64,000 nt of DNA. It comes from Prochlorococcus sp. AG-363-P19 (GTDB taxonomy: Bacteria > Cyanobacteriota > Cyanobacteriia > PCC-6307 > Cyanobiaceae). The notes below the pieces were generated by a model, which was not told the origin of the DNA, did no database searches, and worked only from the letters and a program-made list of their open reading frames with translations. The stretch is from positions 62,001 to 126,000 of the forward strand of contig QCGG01000005.1 in assembly GCA_003280055.1 (NCBI GenBank), given 5' to 3'. Made by a program: the position numbers and the translations under genes. Of the stretch, positions 52,804 through 61,904 are shown in pieces; positions within the stretch are counted from its first letter, which is position 1, and each line of letters starts with the position of its first letter.

Positions 52804-55080
52804 CTAAAGATTTATAGGGTCAGGATCAACCGCCAAAGTAACCCCTTTAGGCAAAGCTTCCCATAGTTCATTTCCTTTAGGAAGAGGCAATGAACTGCCT
52901 TCAGGTCCATGAAGTAGCAATTGCCAACGACTCCGACCAGACACCCTGGCCACCATTGAAGGTGCAGGTCCAACCATCATCCATCCACTGATGTCAGAAA
53001 TTGGCCTTATAAACTCTGCAATGCTTGATGCTGCAGTTGCAGTTGTAGAAGCTGATTCTCCTGCAAACCGTAATAAACAGGCTCTTTTATATGGAATCAA
53101 TCCAGCTTCTTTTCTAAGTAAAGATTCTTGTTTCAAGAACTCCTCATAACGACCGTCAACTAAATGTTTGATAACAGGGTGATCAGGACAATATGTCTGA
53201 ACAAAAACCCTACCTGGAAGTTCGCCCCGACCTGTTCTTCCAGCCAATTGCATCAACGTCTGGAGAGATTGTTCACTTGCCTGCAAATCAGGCCGATGAA
53301 GCAATCCATCAGCCGCTAACACAGCCGCCAAAGTGACTTTGGGCAAATCCATGCCCTTAGAGAGCATTTGAGTGCCAACTAAAACATCAGCTTCTCCATT
53401 TGCAAAACGCTCCAAGATTCGACGATGTCCATGACGACCTCGTATTGAATCCCTATCAAAACGCATAAAAGTTACTCCTTCCAATTCTCGAGAAAGATGT
53501 TCCATGACTCGCTGAGTCCCTGAACCAAAAGGCTTAAAAGCAACTGAACCACAATGTCCACAAGTCGATTCCATTTCGCTGCGATAGTCACACCAATGAC
53601 AGCGCAACCACTGAGACCCATTCTTTTTTTTGTGAACAGTTAAAGCCACATCACAGTTTGGACATTGCACAACCTCGCCACAACTTCGACAACTCAGAAA
53701 ACTGCTATAGCCTCTTCTGGGAACAAGCACTACTGCTTGTTCCTTTTTCTCAGGCAATGCAGCCAAACGACTTATCAATGCTCGACTTACAACCAATCGG
53801 TGTCCTTCCGCCAATTCCTGCCGCATATCAATTAAATGAATAGAAGGCAAAGGTCGGTTGCTAATTCGATTATTTAACCTAGCTACAGCTATAGAGCCTC
53901 TGGGTTCCAAATTTTTCCAAGTAGTCAATGAAGGTGTAGCAGTCCCCAATAACACTTTCGCTCCAATACGCTTGGCTCTATCCAAAGCCAGATCCCTCGC
54001 GTGATAGCAAGGCATCGGTGACTCCTGTTTATAAGAACTGTCATGTTCCTCATCCAAGACGATCAAACCAAGTGGCGCTAATGGCAAAAAAACTGCAGAT
54101 CGAGTTCCTATTACAACCATTGGATTTTCAGCATTAAGTCCCTTGCGCCAAGTCGAAACCCTTTCTTTGTATGTGCATGCGCTGTGATACTCAAATACAA
54201 CTGAACCAAACCTTTTTCTGAAACGATCTACCAACTGAGGAATTAGGCCTATCTCAGGAGTCAATATCAAACAGTGCCTGCCTTCAGCCAATTCTTTTTC
54301 TGCTAACTGCAAATAAACTTCTGTCTTTCCTGAGCCTGTGACCCCCCAAAGCAAAGTTGCCTTCCCAACAGGCTGGGAAGAAAAAAGCTCAATAGCTTTA
54401 TGCTGCTCATCAGTAAGAATTTGAGGGGGCTCCAAATTCTGTCGCAAAGAAATTGAATCCTCATCACCTTGTTCTTTCTTAAACTCACGCTTCTCTCGTC
54501 TGAGCAAACCTTTTTTTACAAGGCCATCTAACAATCTTGCACTAAATCCTTCGATATAAAGATCCTTTTGCCAGGCCCCTCCACTTCTTTCTACTAGGAG
54601 ATTTCGCAAAGCCAATTGCCTTCTAGAAAGACCATCAAACTCATTGACGTCGCCCTCCAAGGCAATCCAAATCAATTTACGCGGTAAGTGAGTTTCCGCA
54701 AAATGCCCTAACCAACCAGGAGGCAAAGCCACCTTAAGCATGCGAAACGGACTGGTGTAACACCTTTTTGCAATTGATTCCAACCATTCTCGCCACAACG
54801 GGTCAACAGCAGCTGTTTGGATCAACCCTTCTACAGGCTTCAATTCATGCACTCCCGTTAATCCTTGGTTTTTCTTATCCGAGGAAACTCGTTTCGCTAT
54901 TACCAAACCATGGATCAATCGACCTCGCAGACGCACTAAAACCAAATCCCCTAGATCTACCCCAAAAGGTTTTGAATCTAAATAAGTAAAACAGCGACCA
55001 TCTCTTCCCGCCTCCAACCAAACATCCACCTCTACTTGGGATGAGCATGAAGTTTGGACAAGGTCAGTTGCAGAGGTCAC
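52804..55080 (-). CDS. priA: Primosomal protein N' (PriA helicase)
   Basis: 3'-5' helicase that reloads the replisome at stalled forks, 758 residues. The Walker A WGVTGSGKTEVYLQLAEKE is near residue 241, DEEHDSSYKQESP the DEAH box near 340. Zinc ligands are in SCRSCGEVVQCPNCDVAL and CHWCDYRSEMESTCGHCG. The start is GTG at 55080, overlapping the stop of the upstream small ORF as GTGA, so the two are coupled. Confidence 0.95.
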   Translation of the reverse strand: MTSATDLVQTSCSSQVEVDVWLEAGRDGRCFTYLDSKPFGVDLGDLVLVRLRGRLIHGLVIAKRVSSDKKNQGLTGVHELKPVEGLIQTAAVDPLWREWLESIAKRCYTSPFRMLKVALPPGWLGHFAETHLPRKLIWIALEGDVNEFDGLSRRQLALRNLLVERSGGAWQKDLYIEGFSARLLDGLVKKGLLRREKREFKKEQGDEDSISLRQNLEPPQILTDEQHKAIELFSSQPVGKATLLWGVTGSGKTEVYLQLAEKELAEGRHCLILTPEIGLIPQLVDRFRKRFGSVVFEYHSACTYKERVSTWRKGLNAENPMVVIGTRSAVFLPLAPLGLIVLDEEHDSSYKQESPMPCYHARDLALDRAKRIGAKVLLGTATPSLTTWKNLEPRGSIAVARLNNRISNRPLPSIHLIDMRQELAEGHRLVVSRALISRLAALPEKKEQAVVLVPRRGYSSFLSCRSCGEVVQCPNCDVALTVHKKKNGSQWLRCHWCDYRSEMESTCGHCGSVAFKPFGSGTQRVMEHLSRELEGVTFMRFDRDSIRGRHGHRRILERFANGEADVLVGTQMLSKGMDLPKVTLAAVLAADGLLHRPDLQASEQSLQTLMQLAGRTGRGELPGRVFVQTYCPDHPVIKHLVDGRYEEFLKQESLLRKEAGLIPYKRACLLRFAGESASTTATAASSIAEFIRPISDISGWMMVGPAPSMVARVSGRSRWQLLLHGPEGSSLPLPKGNELWEALPKGVTLAVDPDPINL

Positions 55081-55340
55081 AAGTTTTTTTTAACATGAGT
55101 GTGTTGAGCAGCCAAAAGGCTGCCGTCGGAATCAAGCAAACTTCCGCCCAGAGGGAAGACGCGAAGATCTATCGAATGGGTTATCTCCCCAAACGATTGA
55201 CCGGTCTGAGAAAGCCCCTGACAACCATGCAACGATCTACGAATACTTTTTATCATCTCAATACCATCAGCAATCCATCCTAAAAAAAACTTCACGAACA
55301 TCTGCTTATCTTGATTAGCAATTGGTTCTTGAATCATCAT
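55077..55340 (-). CDS. Small hypothetical protein coupled to priA
   Basis: An 87-residue frame on the minus strand. It begins MMIQEPIANQDKQ, and FVKFFLGWIADGIEMIKSIRRSL is near residue 15-37. The stop overlaps the priA GTG start as GTGA, which argues for a real, coupled gene. No family recognised. Divergent from rpoD with a 109-bp gap. Confidence 0.7.
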   Translation of the reverse strand: MMIQEPIANQDKQMFVKFFLGWIADGIEMIKSIRRSLHGCQGLSQTGQSFGEITHSIDLRVFPLGGSLLDSDGSLLAAQHTHVKKNL

Positions 55341-55449
55341 TTCTAAATAAAGGATTTTGAGGTGTTTAGTTTGATCATCGACCTTTGCATATTTATGCGA
55401 AGCAGTAATCGTTTCTAGTCAATTTCACCCTTTATTCGAGTCGTTTGCC

Positions 55450-56733
55450 ATGAGTCTTGCCGCAACCAAAGTAGCAACAAAAAAGGTCTCACCTAAAGCA
55501 TCTAAAAAAGGTGAGGTTTCACCTGTAGCAAACAAAACAAAAACAACTCCCAAAAAGGCTAAGAAGTCATCTGCTAAGGCAAAATCCAAAAAAAAGACGC
55601 AGACAACTCCTAAAACAAACCCTTCTCCATCCAACCTTGATACACAAGCAGATCAATTGCTTGCCGCTGCAGAAGCCGAGACAAATCAGAACCCCCTCAA
55701 TAGCGAACTAGTAACTGACCTCTCTGCTATCAGCAAAGAAGCCAGAGCCAGAGCTTTGGCGGGGATTAGGATTGGCCCCAAAGGGGTCTATACCGAAGAT
55801 TCGATAAGAGTTTATCTGCAAGAGATTGGTCGCATCAGACTGCTTCGTCCAGATGAAGAAATTGAGCTTGCAAGGAAAATTGCAGACCTCCTTCACCTAG
55901 AAGAAATCGCCGCACAATTTGAAAGTGACAATGGTCACTACCCCACCACCAAGGAATGGGCCGTCCTGGAAGGGATGACCCTTGTAAAATTCCGTAGAAG
56001 GCTAATGCTAGGTCGACGTGCAAAGGAAAAAATGGTTCAATCAAACCTTCGACTGGTGGTTTCAATAGCAAAGAAATATATGAATAGAGGACTTTCTTTC
56101 CAAGATCTAATCCAAGAAGGGAGCCTGGGTCTAATCCGGGCAGCAGAAAAATTTGACCACGAAAAAGGCTACAAGTTCTCTACATATGCCACTTGGTGGA
56201 TCCGACAAGCTATCACCCGAGCGATAGCAGATCAAAGTAGAACCATTCGGCTTCCTGTCCATCTCTATGAGACCATTTCCCGAATCAAGAAAACCACCAA
56301 AGTACTCAGTCAAGAATTCGGACGAAAACCAACAGAAGAGGAAATTGCAGAAAGCATGGAAATGACTATTGAAAAGCTTCGATTTATTGCAAAAAGCGCC
56401 CAATTGCCGATATCTCTAGAAACCCCAATCGGTAAAGAAGAAGACTCTAGATTGGGCGACTTTATTGAAGCCGATATTGAGAATCCGGACCAAGATGTTG
56501 CCAAAAACCTTTTACGTGAGGATCTAGAAGGAGTCCTAGCTACTCTTAGCCCTCGAGAGAGAGATGTTCTTCGACTTAGATATGGTCTTGATGATGGCAG
56601 GATGAAAACACTTGAAGAGATTGGTCAAATCTTTGATGTGACACGGGAGCGCATAAGACAAATAGAAGCCAAGGCCCTCCGAAAGCTCCGTCATCCAAAC
56701 CGTAATGGAGTTCTAAAGGAATACATCAAATAA
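55450..56733 (+). CDS. rpoD: Primary sigma-70 factor
   Basis: Principal RNA polymerase sigma factor, 427 residues. The first 65 residues are Lys/Thr/Ser rich ([18 protein letters not shown]). Regions 1.2-2 include [41 protein letters not shown] (region 2.3-2.4) and region 4.2 [20 protein letters not shown] near the end. The fully present core domains fit the housekeeping type (SigA/RpoD1). The start ATG at 55450 follows a 109-bp gap from the divergent small gene. Confidence 0.95.
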   Translation: MSLAATKVATKKVSPKASKKGEVSPVANKTKTTPKKAKKSSAKAKSKKKTQTTPKTNPSPSNLDTQADQLLAAAEAETNQNPLNSELVTDLSAISKEARARALAGIRIGPKGVYTEDSIRVYLQEIGRIRLLRPDEEIELARKIADLLHLEEIAAQFESDNGHYPTTKEWAVLEGMTLVKFRRRLMLGRRAKEKMVQSNLRLVVSIAKKYMNRGLSFQDLIQEGSLGLIRAAEKFDHEKGYKFSTYATWWIRQAITRAIADQSRTIRLPVHLYETISRIKKTTKVLSQEFGRKPTEEEIAESMEMTIEKLRFIAKSAQLPISLETPIGKEEDSRLGDFIEADIENPDQDVAKNLLREDLEGVLATLSPRERDVLRLRYGLDDGRMKTLEEIGQIFDVTRERIRQIEAKALRKLRHPNRNGVLKEYIK

Positions 56734-56861
56734 AAGAACAAATCTGCTTTGATATTTATTCAGAGATATCGATTCACGCCTCTTTAGATGGATAATAAAT
56801 ATTAAGTCAGGCCATACTGGCAAGACTCAACCAACAAACCTGAAATCTGCCAATAACATTA

Positions 56862-57815
56862 ATGACCCTCGACCAACTGCGTATTGCATCCCGCAGAAGC
56901 CAACTTGCAATGGTCCAGACAAACTGGGTCAAGAGCGAATTAGAACTTGCCCATCCAAAAGTATCAATATCAATAGAAGCAATCGCAACTCAGGGTGACA
57001 AAATTCTCGATGTAGCCCTTGCAAAGATTGGAGACAAAGGACTCTTTACCAAAGAGTTAGAGGCTCAAATGCTTCTAGATCAAGCAGACATCGCTGTGCA
57101 TTCTCTTAAGGATCTCCCCACTAACCTCCCAGAAGGTCTAATCCTTGGATGTATTACGGAGAGGGAAGACCCTGCCGACGCTCTAGTTGTTAGTCCTAAA
57201 AACATAAACTACAACCTTGAGACACTTCCAGATGGCTCAATTGTAGGGACAAGTTCTCTTCGTCGACTAGCGCAACTTAGATACCACTACCCCAAACTAA
57301 AGTTCAAAGACGTTAGAGGAAATGTTATAACCCGGCTAGAAAAACTGGATTCTGGTCAATATGACTGCTTAATTCTTGCTGCTGCGGGCTTAACAAGATT
57401 AGGGTTTGGGGAAAGAATCCATGAGCTAATTCCTAGCGAAATTTCTTTACATGCCGTAGGTCAAGGAGCTTTGGGTATTGAATGTGTTCAATCAAAGCCA
57501 GATGTACTTAACCTTATAAAAGTGCTTGAACATACTCCAACAAGCAATAGATGTATCGCAGAGCGTTCCTTCTTACGCGAACTAGAGGGTGGGTGCCAAG
57601 TACCGATTGGTGTAAACAGTTTAATAAATGGGAACGAATTAACACTTACGGGAATGGTCGCAAGTCTTGACGGGAAAAGATTAATACGGGATCAAAAAAT
57701 AGGTTCTATTGATAATGCAGAAACCATAGGTAAAGATCTTGCTGACATACTAAAATGTCAAGGAGCAGGTGAAATCCTTTCTGAAATATTTGAGGCAGTT
57801 AGAAAAGAGCCTTAG
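56862..57815 (+). CDS. hemC: Porphobilinogen deaminase (hydroxymethylbilane synthase)
   Basis: Joins four porphobilinogen units to hydroxymethylbilane in tetrapyrrole synthesis. It has 317 residues. [17 protein letters not shown] near residue 6, [22 protein letters not shown] near 75, [16 protein letters not shown] near 129 and the cofactor cysteine in [10 protein letters not shown] near 240. It feeds chlLNB, por, hemH and the corrinoid genes of this window. Confidence 0.96.
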   Translation: MTLDQLRIASRRSQLAMVQTNWVKSELELAHPKVSISIEAIATQGDKILDVALAKIGDKGLFTKELEAQMLLDQADIAVHSLKDLPTNLPEGLILGCITEREDPADALVVSPKNINYNLETLPDGSIVGTSSLRRLAQLRYHYPKLKFKDVRGNVITRLEKLDSGQYDCLILAAAGLTRLGFGERIHELIPSEISLHAVGQGALGIECVQSKPDVLNLIKVLEHTPTSNRCIAERSFLRELEGGCQVPIGVNSLINGNELTLTGMVASLDGKRLIRDQKIGSIDNAETIGKDLADILKCQGAGEILSEIFEAVRKEP

Positions 57816-57876
57816 AAAAAATCTAAGACTGACTATTTATTATTTAATCTGGAAAAATGTATACTATGATTTTAAT

Positions 57877-58464
57877 TTAATCAACAAGTTTTGAATCAAT
57901 CTCTGATAAATAACGCACCTCGCAGGACTTAATTATCTCAACCGCCTTCTGCGCTCCAAAGAAACCATTCACTTTGCAAGTTCCAGGCTTCTTAAGATCT
58001 TTATAATGCTCCCAATAATATCTAGTCTCATCCTCCCAGTGTTGACCTAGCTGTTCAAAGCTAGTTATATGGTCCATCCTTTTATCATCTGCCAAGACAG
58101 CAATCACCTTGTCGTCAACCTCTCCACCATCATCAAAAGTCATTATCCCAATAATTCTTGCCTCTACGACAGAACCAGGCACCAAAGCCTCTGTTACACC
58201 AACAATCTCTATATCTAAAGGATCTCCGTCCTCATCCCAAGTTCTTGGGATACATCCATAAGCAAAAGGGTATGCAAGCGAAGAGTATCCAACCCGATCT
58301 AACTTCAAATGACCTGTTTCTGTAATCAACTCGTATTTATTAAGAGTGTTTGAGTTCAGTTCAATGATGGTATTGAGTCTCAACTCCGATTCTGAGACAA
58401 AAGCCGGTAATACATGCAAAAGGTTGGGCATACTGCGGCTTGGAGCTTGATCAAGATTTGCCAT
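57877..58464 (-). CDS. Second inorganic pyrophosphatase-family protein
   Basis: A 195-residue family I PPase-like protein. NKYELITETGHLKLDRV near residue 40, YPFAYGCIPRTWDEDGDPLDIEIVG near 62-86 and DDGGEVDDKVIAVL near 111 keep the metal aspartates, and KDLKKP matches the KxxxxK site. It differs strongly from ppa at 42024, with a longer N-terminus and ENSI changes. Two family members are unusual; the role of this one is uncertain. Confidence 0.85.
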   Translation of the reverse strand: MANLDQAPSRSMPNLLHVLPAFVSESELRLNTIIELNSNTLNKYELITETGHLKLDRVGYSSLAYPFAYGCIPRTWDEDGDPLDIEIVGVTEALVPGSVVEARIIGIMTFDDGGEVDDKVIAVLADDKRMDHITSFEQLGQHWEDETRYYWEHYKDLKKPGTCKVNGFFGAQKAVEIIKSCEVRYLSEIDSKLVD

Positions 58465-58494
58465 ACGAAAAGATTGAGAACACCAAAAAATATA

Positions 58495-60048
58495 TTATGA
58501 ACAATGTTCTAACAGATTGAGCTTCTTCTCGAGGTAAACCAGGAAAGGTTCGCTAGAAAGCTTCTTACCACTAATTGATTCGACCAACTGCTCTGCATTC
58601 ATACTCCGACCATGCAAATGTACATGTACTCGTAGCCATTCCAAAAGGGTGGACTCCTTTCCTTCAGATACGAATTTTGCTATGGGATCTGCTGAATCAA
58701 TAGATGCACCCGAAAAATCATTACACATGGCTTCAGATAGTTGTGCACTTATGAGATGGCCCAGCAAATAAGAGGGGAAATAACCAAAAAGGCCCTCACT
58801 CCAATGGACATCTTGTAAACACCCTTCTACGTCATTTTTAGGTTTGAGGCCTAAGAAAGCCTGATATCTACGATTCCATTCATAGGGAAGATCATCCACC
58901 TCTAAACCACCCTCTAACAAAGCAATTTCGAGTTCAGTCCTAATCAGAATATGCAATCCGTAACTGAGCTCATCAGCCTCGACACGATTAGAGCCTGGAG
59001 TCAATGGATTCATCAATTTCCAAAGTTCTTTTGAAGATTCAATAGGTGCTCCTACCTTCTTAAACCTTTTCCACCAACGATCTGCAAATTCCTTGCTTCG
59101 AGCAACCCTATTTTCCCAAAACAATGATTGACTTTCGTGTACTCCCATAGAAGTGGCTTGGCCTAATGGCCAAGCAAACCACTGATGACGTTGAGATGGG
59201 AGGCCCTGTTCATATAACGAATGTCCCCATTCATGAGCTGTCGCAAGAAAAGATGAAAACGGTTGTCCTGAAACAATGCGTGTTGTAAGCCGAAAGTCCT
59301 TAGGCCCAAGTGTGATCGAGAAGGGATGAGGAGAACTCCCCACACAAGAAATCGAGTCATCACGCCCCCATTCAGCCAAAAGCTCATCACAAAGTCCTTG
59401 TTGGGCAGAAACAGACAAGTCCCAGGGTTTCCTTTCCAGAGGCGCGTTAGAAGTACGAACTCTTTCAATCAAGCAAGGCAACTTTTCCCTCAAAGGCGCA
59501 AATAACTCCTCCAACCTCGAGTAAGTCACATCAGGTTCAAATGGTTGCGCAAGTGTTTCCCAGCAAGTTCTAGGTTCTGCTAATTGCCTAGCCTGCTCCT
59601 TGCGAAGTTCAATCAACCTTGCCAAGGCAGGTGAAAAGCTTAAGAAATCCGCCGAAGCCCTGGCGTTCTGCCAACTGTTGTAGCCAATTGCTTTTGCTTC
59701 AGCGAGATCAGAAACCAATACACGGTCTAACCTTTCCTGCCGATGAAAATCTTGTTCGAGAAGTCTGATATTGCAAGACTTCTGCAAATCTTGAGAAGGG
59801 GTTAGATCACCAGAAACTCTCTCCTTCTCCAACTCTGCCTTTGCATCTTCCAAAAGACTTTTAAACAACGAGCTTGTCTGACGTGCATGTAATTCTCTTG
59901 CGACAAGACTAAGTTGCTCGCCTCGCCAAGAGGCACCTCCAACAGGCATTCTTGTATTTTGGTCCCAATAAAGAGTGTTCTGAATAGAACCCAAGAGCTG
60001 AGTTTCGCGTAAATAATCTCCAAGACGCTGCCAAGCTCCAGCATCCAA
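58495..60048 (-). CDS. Carboxypeptidase Taq-type M32 metallopeptidase
   Basis: Metallocarboxypeptidase of 517 residues. FLATAHEWGHSLYEQGLP near residue 265-282 holds the HEWGH zinc motif, and GVHESQSLFWENRVARS near 303 the third ligand Glu, as in M32. The N-terminus opens WQRLGDYLRETQLLGSIQNTLYWDQNTRMP. It probably recycles peptides in the cytosol. A long gene-poor stretch lies upstream. Confidence 0.93.
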   Translation of the reverse strand: MDAGAWQRLGDYLRETQLLGSIQNTLYWDQNTRMPVGGASWRGEQLSLVARELHARQTSSLFKSLLEDAKAELEKERVSGDLTPSQDLQKSCNIRLLEQDFHRQERLDRVLVSDLAEAKAIGYNSWQNARASADFLSFSPALARLIELRKEQARQLAEPRTCWETLAQPFEPDVTYSRLEELFAPLREKLPCLIERVRTSNAPLERKPWDLSVSAQQGLCDELLAEWGRDDSISCVGSSPHPFSITLGPKDFRLTTRIVSGQPFSSFLATAHEWGHSLYEQGLPSQRHQWFAWPLGQATSMGVHESQSLFWENRVARSKEFADRWWKRFKKVGAPIESSKELWKLMNPLTPGSNRVEADELSYGLHILIRTELEIALLEGGLEVDDLPYEWNRRYQAFLGLKPKNDVEGCLQDVHWSEGLFGYFPSYLLGHLISAQLSEAMCNDFSGASIDSADPIAKFVSEGKESTLLEWLRVHVHLHGRSMNAEQLVESISGKKLSSEPFLVYLEKKLNLLEHCS

Positions 60049-60601
60049 AGGCTGACTCCAAAAATGCTTCTTAAACCTTAATCAAATCAGACAAAAAGCA
60101 ATAGTAATTAAGCTCAAAAATTACCATGTGCTGATCAAATCTGAATTCAGAACAATTAAAAGTCCTCTAAATCCATAAAAGGGTAGCTAAATCAATTAAG
60201 AAAGAGAATAAGGCTAAATAATCAACAGGTTTTCATTGCTCCAGAAAAGGAACTCAAAATTAGATCTACAAGATTCTTCGTTAAGCACATCATGACTAGC
60301 TTGATGAATTTTTCCAGACCTAGGCATCAGAGTTCCTATAACAGGTTCTATGAATTTCAAACGTCTCTAAGTAATCTGCTTTCAATATCAGCAAACAGCA
60401 AAGTGGTTTAACTTAATAATCAGAAAAATCACAATCAAGAAAGGTCCCGAAAAATAAAGGGTTGCCTTACTTGATCCAAGCGAACAAATAGCATCCTTTA
60501 AAAAGCACATTATTTATTCGCTTCAATCCCAAAGGGAAGATTATAAAAATTTCCCCTTGGCTTAAAAATTTGCTACCTAGAGGATAACGGATGACTGTCC
60601 T
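60049..60601. other. Gene-poor 553-bp region
   Basis: Contains the promoter side of the M32 gene. A plus-strand 39-residue frame (60292-60411) is listed separately as doubtful. An imperfect hairpin, CCAAAGGGAA (60530-60539) with TTCCCCTTGG (60552-60561), pairs fully on the minus-strand RNA through a G-U. The region might host a small RNA, but none of the known picocyanobacterial RNA motifs I looked for was seen. Confidence 0.5.
60292..60411 (+). CDS. Doubtful 39-residue ORF
   Basis: ATG at 60292 opens MTSLMNFSRPRHQSSYNRF and continues to TAA at 60411. It is too short for the track. Composition is protein-like, but there is no Shine-Dalgarno and no family is recognised. Included because picocyanobacteria carry many short genes in such gaps. 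Confidence 0.25.
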   Translation: MTSLMNFSRPRHQSSYNRFYEFQTSLSNLLSISANSKVV

Positions 60602-60787
60602 ATGCCTCACTTGTCTCAGCCAGAAGGTAAACCAGTATTTGCCAAAGGAGTGATCAATAAGCTGCCTTCACTTAAACCAGGAAAATTTAGTCAAAAATTT
60701 GAATCTAACAAGACAAAAGAAACCAATGCTATTAAAAATCAAAAGTTTTTCGGGGCATTAGCAAAAGGTGGTATGTGGCTTTCATAA
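60602..60787 (+). CDS. Small basic hypothetical protein
   Basis: A 61-residue basic protein (MPHLSQPEGKPVFAKG, then SLKPGKFSQKFESNKTKE, ending ALAKGGMWLS). No family recognised. An intrinsic terminator begins 16 bp after its stop, which supports a separate transcript here. The Shine-Dalgarno is distant (AGAGGAT about 17 bp upstream), so the start is uncertain. Confidence 0.5.
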   Translation: MPHLSQPEGKPVFAKGVINKLPSLKPGKFSQKFESNKTKETNAIKNQKFFGALAKGGMWLS

Positions 60788-60802
60788 GCCTGAAAAAGGT
60801 TT

Positions 60803-60826
60803 ATGACATCTAAAAATGTCATTTTG
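60803..60826 (+). terminator. Intrinsic terminator after the 61-residue gene
   Basis: ATGACAT and ATGTCAT form a 7-bp stem with a CTAAAA loop, followed by TTTT. It lies 16 bp after the stop of the small gene. Confidence 0.65.
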
Positions 60827-60931
60827 TCGTTAAAAGGATAGGAAACATGCCAAACAAGATCCTCTAAAGATAAATTATTTAAAGGTCAAAAAACTAGTAA
60901 TAACGACAATTTACTATATGTTTATTTCCCA

Positions 60932-61387
60932 ATGAAACAATCATTCTCTGACATAAGCCTCAACACAAATGGAGAAGGGTTTACAAATATAACTTCTAAC
61001 ATTGAAAGCTGGATCTCTCAAATGAGATTTGACACTGGGATTTTGCTCCTTTCTATAAAACATACTAGTTGCAGTCTATTGATCAACGAAAATGCTGATC
61101 CAAGAGTTCTAGATGATCTCTCTAGATTCATGAAGGCAATTGTTCCCGAAGAGGGAATTCCAAGAATTTTTCCAAACGAAAGACGGCAACCTTATAACCA
61201 TGCTGAGGAAGGTCCTGACGATATGCCTGCTCATATAAGGACAGCACTAACTGCTACTTCAATTGGTTTAAGTATTGAGAAAAGGACGATCGTCTTAGGA
61301 AGTTGGCAAGGTGTTTACCTATGGGAGCACCGGTACTCAAACCACGTAAGGAAGGTACGTCTTCATGCAATTGGAGATTTTTCTTGA
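60932..61387 (+). CDS. yjbQ: YjbQ/UPF0047 family protein
   Basis: A 151-residue protein of the YjbQ family, some members of which show weak thiamine-phosphate synthase activity. KHTSCSLLINENADPRV near residue 46, DDMPAHIRTALT near 99 and VLGSWQGVYLWEHR near 121 are the conserved blocks with metal-binding His residues. The role here is not settled. It is the first gene of a plus-strand run that leads to the CobW gene. Confidence 0.9.
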   Translation: MKQSFSDISLNTNGEGFTNITSNIESWISQMRFDTGILLLSIKHTSCSLLINENADPRVLDDLSRFMKAIVPEEGIPRIFPNERRQPYNHAEEGPDDMPAHIRTALTATSIGLSIEKRTIVLGSWQGVYLWEHRYSNHVRKVRLHAIGDFS

Positions 61388-61562
61388 TTAAGTAGATTCG
61401 ATTTGACGATTCTTTTGGGATCTAAAGTATCAATCCCAACAATGGCTAGGAAATTTTCTTGTCAGATATGCTATTCAGGAATATAAAAGTGAATAAGTTT
61501 AATCATTTAATTTACTTCTCCAAAAAACACTTAAGACTAAGCATTATTAGCTTTTAAGTCCT

Positions 61563-61853
61563 ATGAAAACAGAACTACTTGATGAAAAGTCGATCAACGC
61601 CATTGCACCCAGACTAACTGGATGGGATGTTCAAAGCAAAAAAATCACAAAAGAATGGCAATTTGGGGATTTCATTAGCGCCTTCGGCTTTATGACGAAA
61701 GTAGCCTTAATTGCAGAAGCGATGAACCATCACCCTGAGTGGAGCAATGTATATGGAACTGTCAAAATACAGCTCTATACACATGATCTTGGAGGTATAA
61801 GTAATAAAGATATTCATCTTGCAAAGGCAATAAATAAAATTACACAGATATAA
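61563..61853 (+). CDS. phhB: Pterin-4a-carbinolamine dehydratase
   Basis: A 96-residue PCD/DCoH protein that recycles hydroxylated pterins. [25 protein letters not shown] near residue 58-82 contains the catalytic HHP block. Prochlorococcus has no obvious phenylalanine hydroxylase in this window, so it may serve another pterin-linked function. It stands 52 bp before the cobW-type gene, on the same strand. Confidence 0.93.
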   Translation: MKTELLDEKSINAIAPRLTGWDVQSKKITKEWQFGDFISAFGFMTKVALIAEAMNHHPEWSNVYGTVKIQLYTHDLGGISNKDIHLAKAINKITQI

Positions 61854-61904
61854 TGGCAATGCTAGATAACAAGAGTCTAGTTTTTACATGATCCACAAAA
61901 GCCT

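Noticed and set aside
57811-57827. Hairpin CTTAGA-AAAAA-TCTAAG after hemC
   Set aside because: A-T rich, short and without a U-run; not a convincing terminator.
61415-61439. Hairpin TTGGGAT/ATCCCAA between yjbQ and phhB
   Set aside because: 7-bp stem with a large loop and no U-run on either strand; recorded only as a weak possibility.
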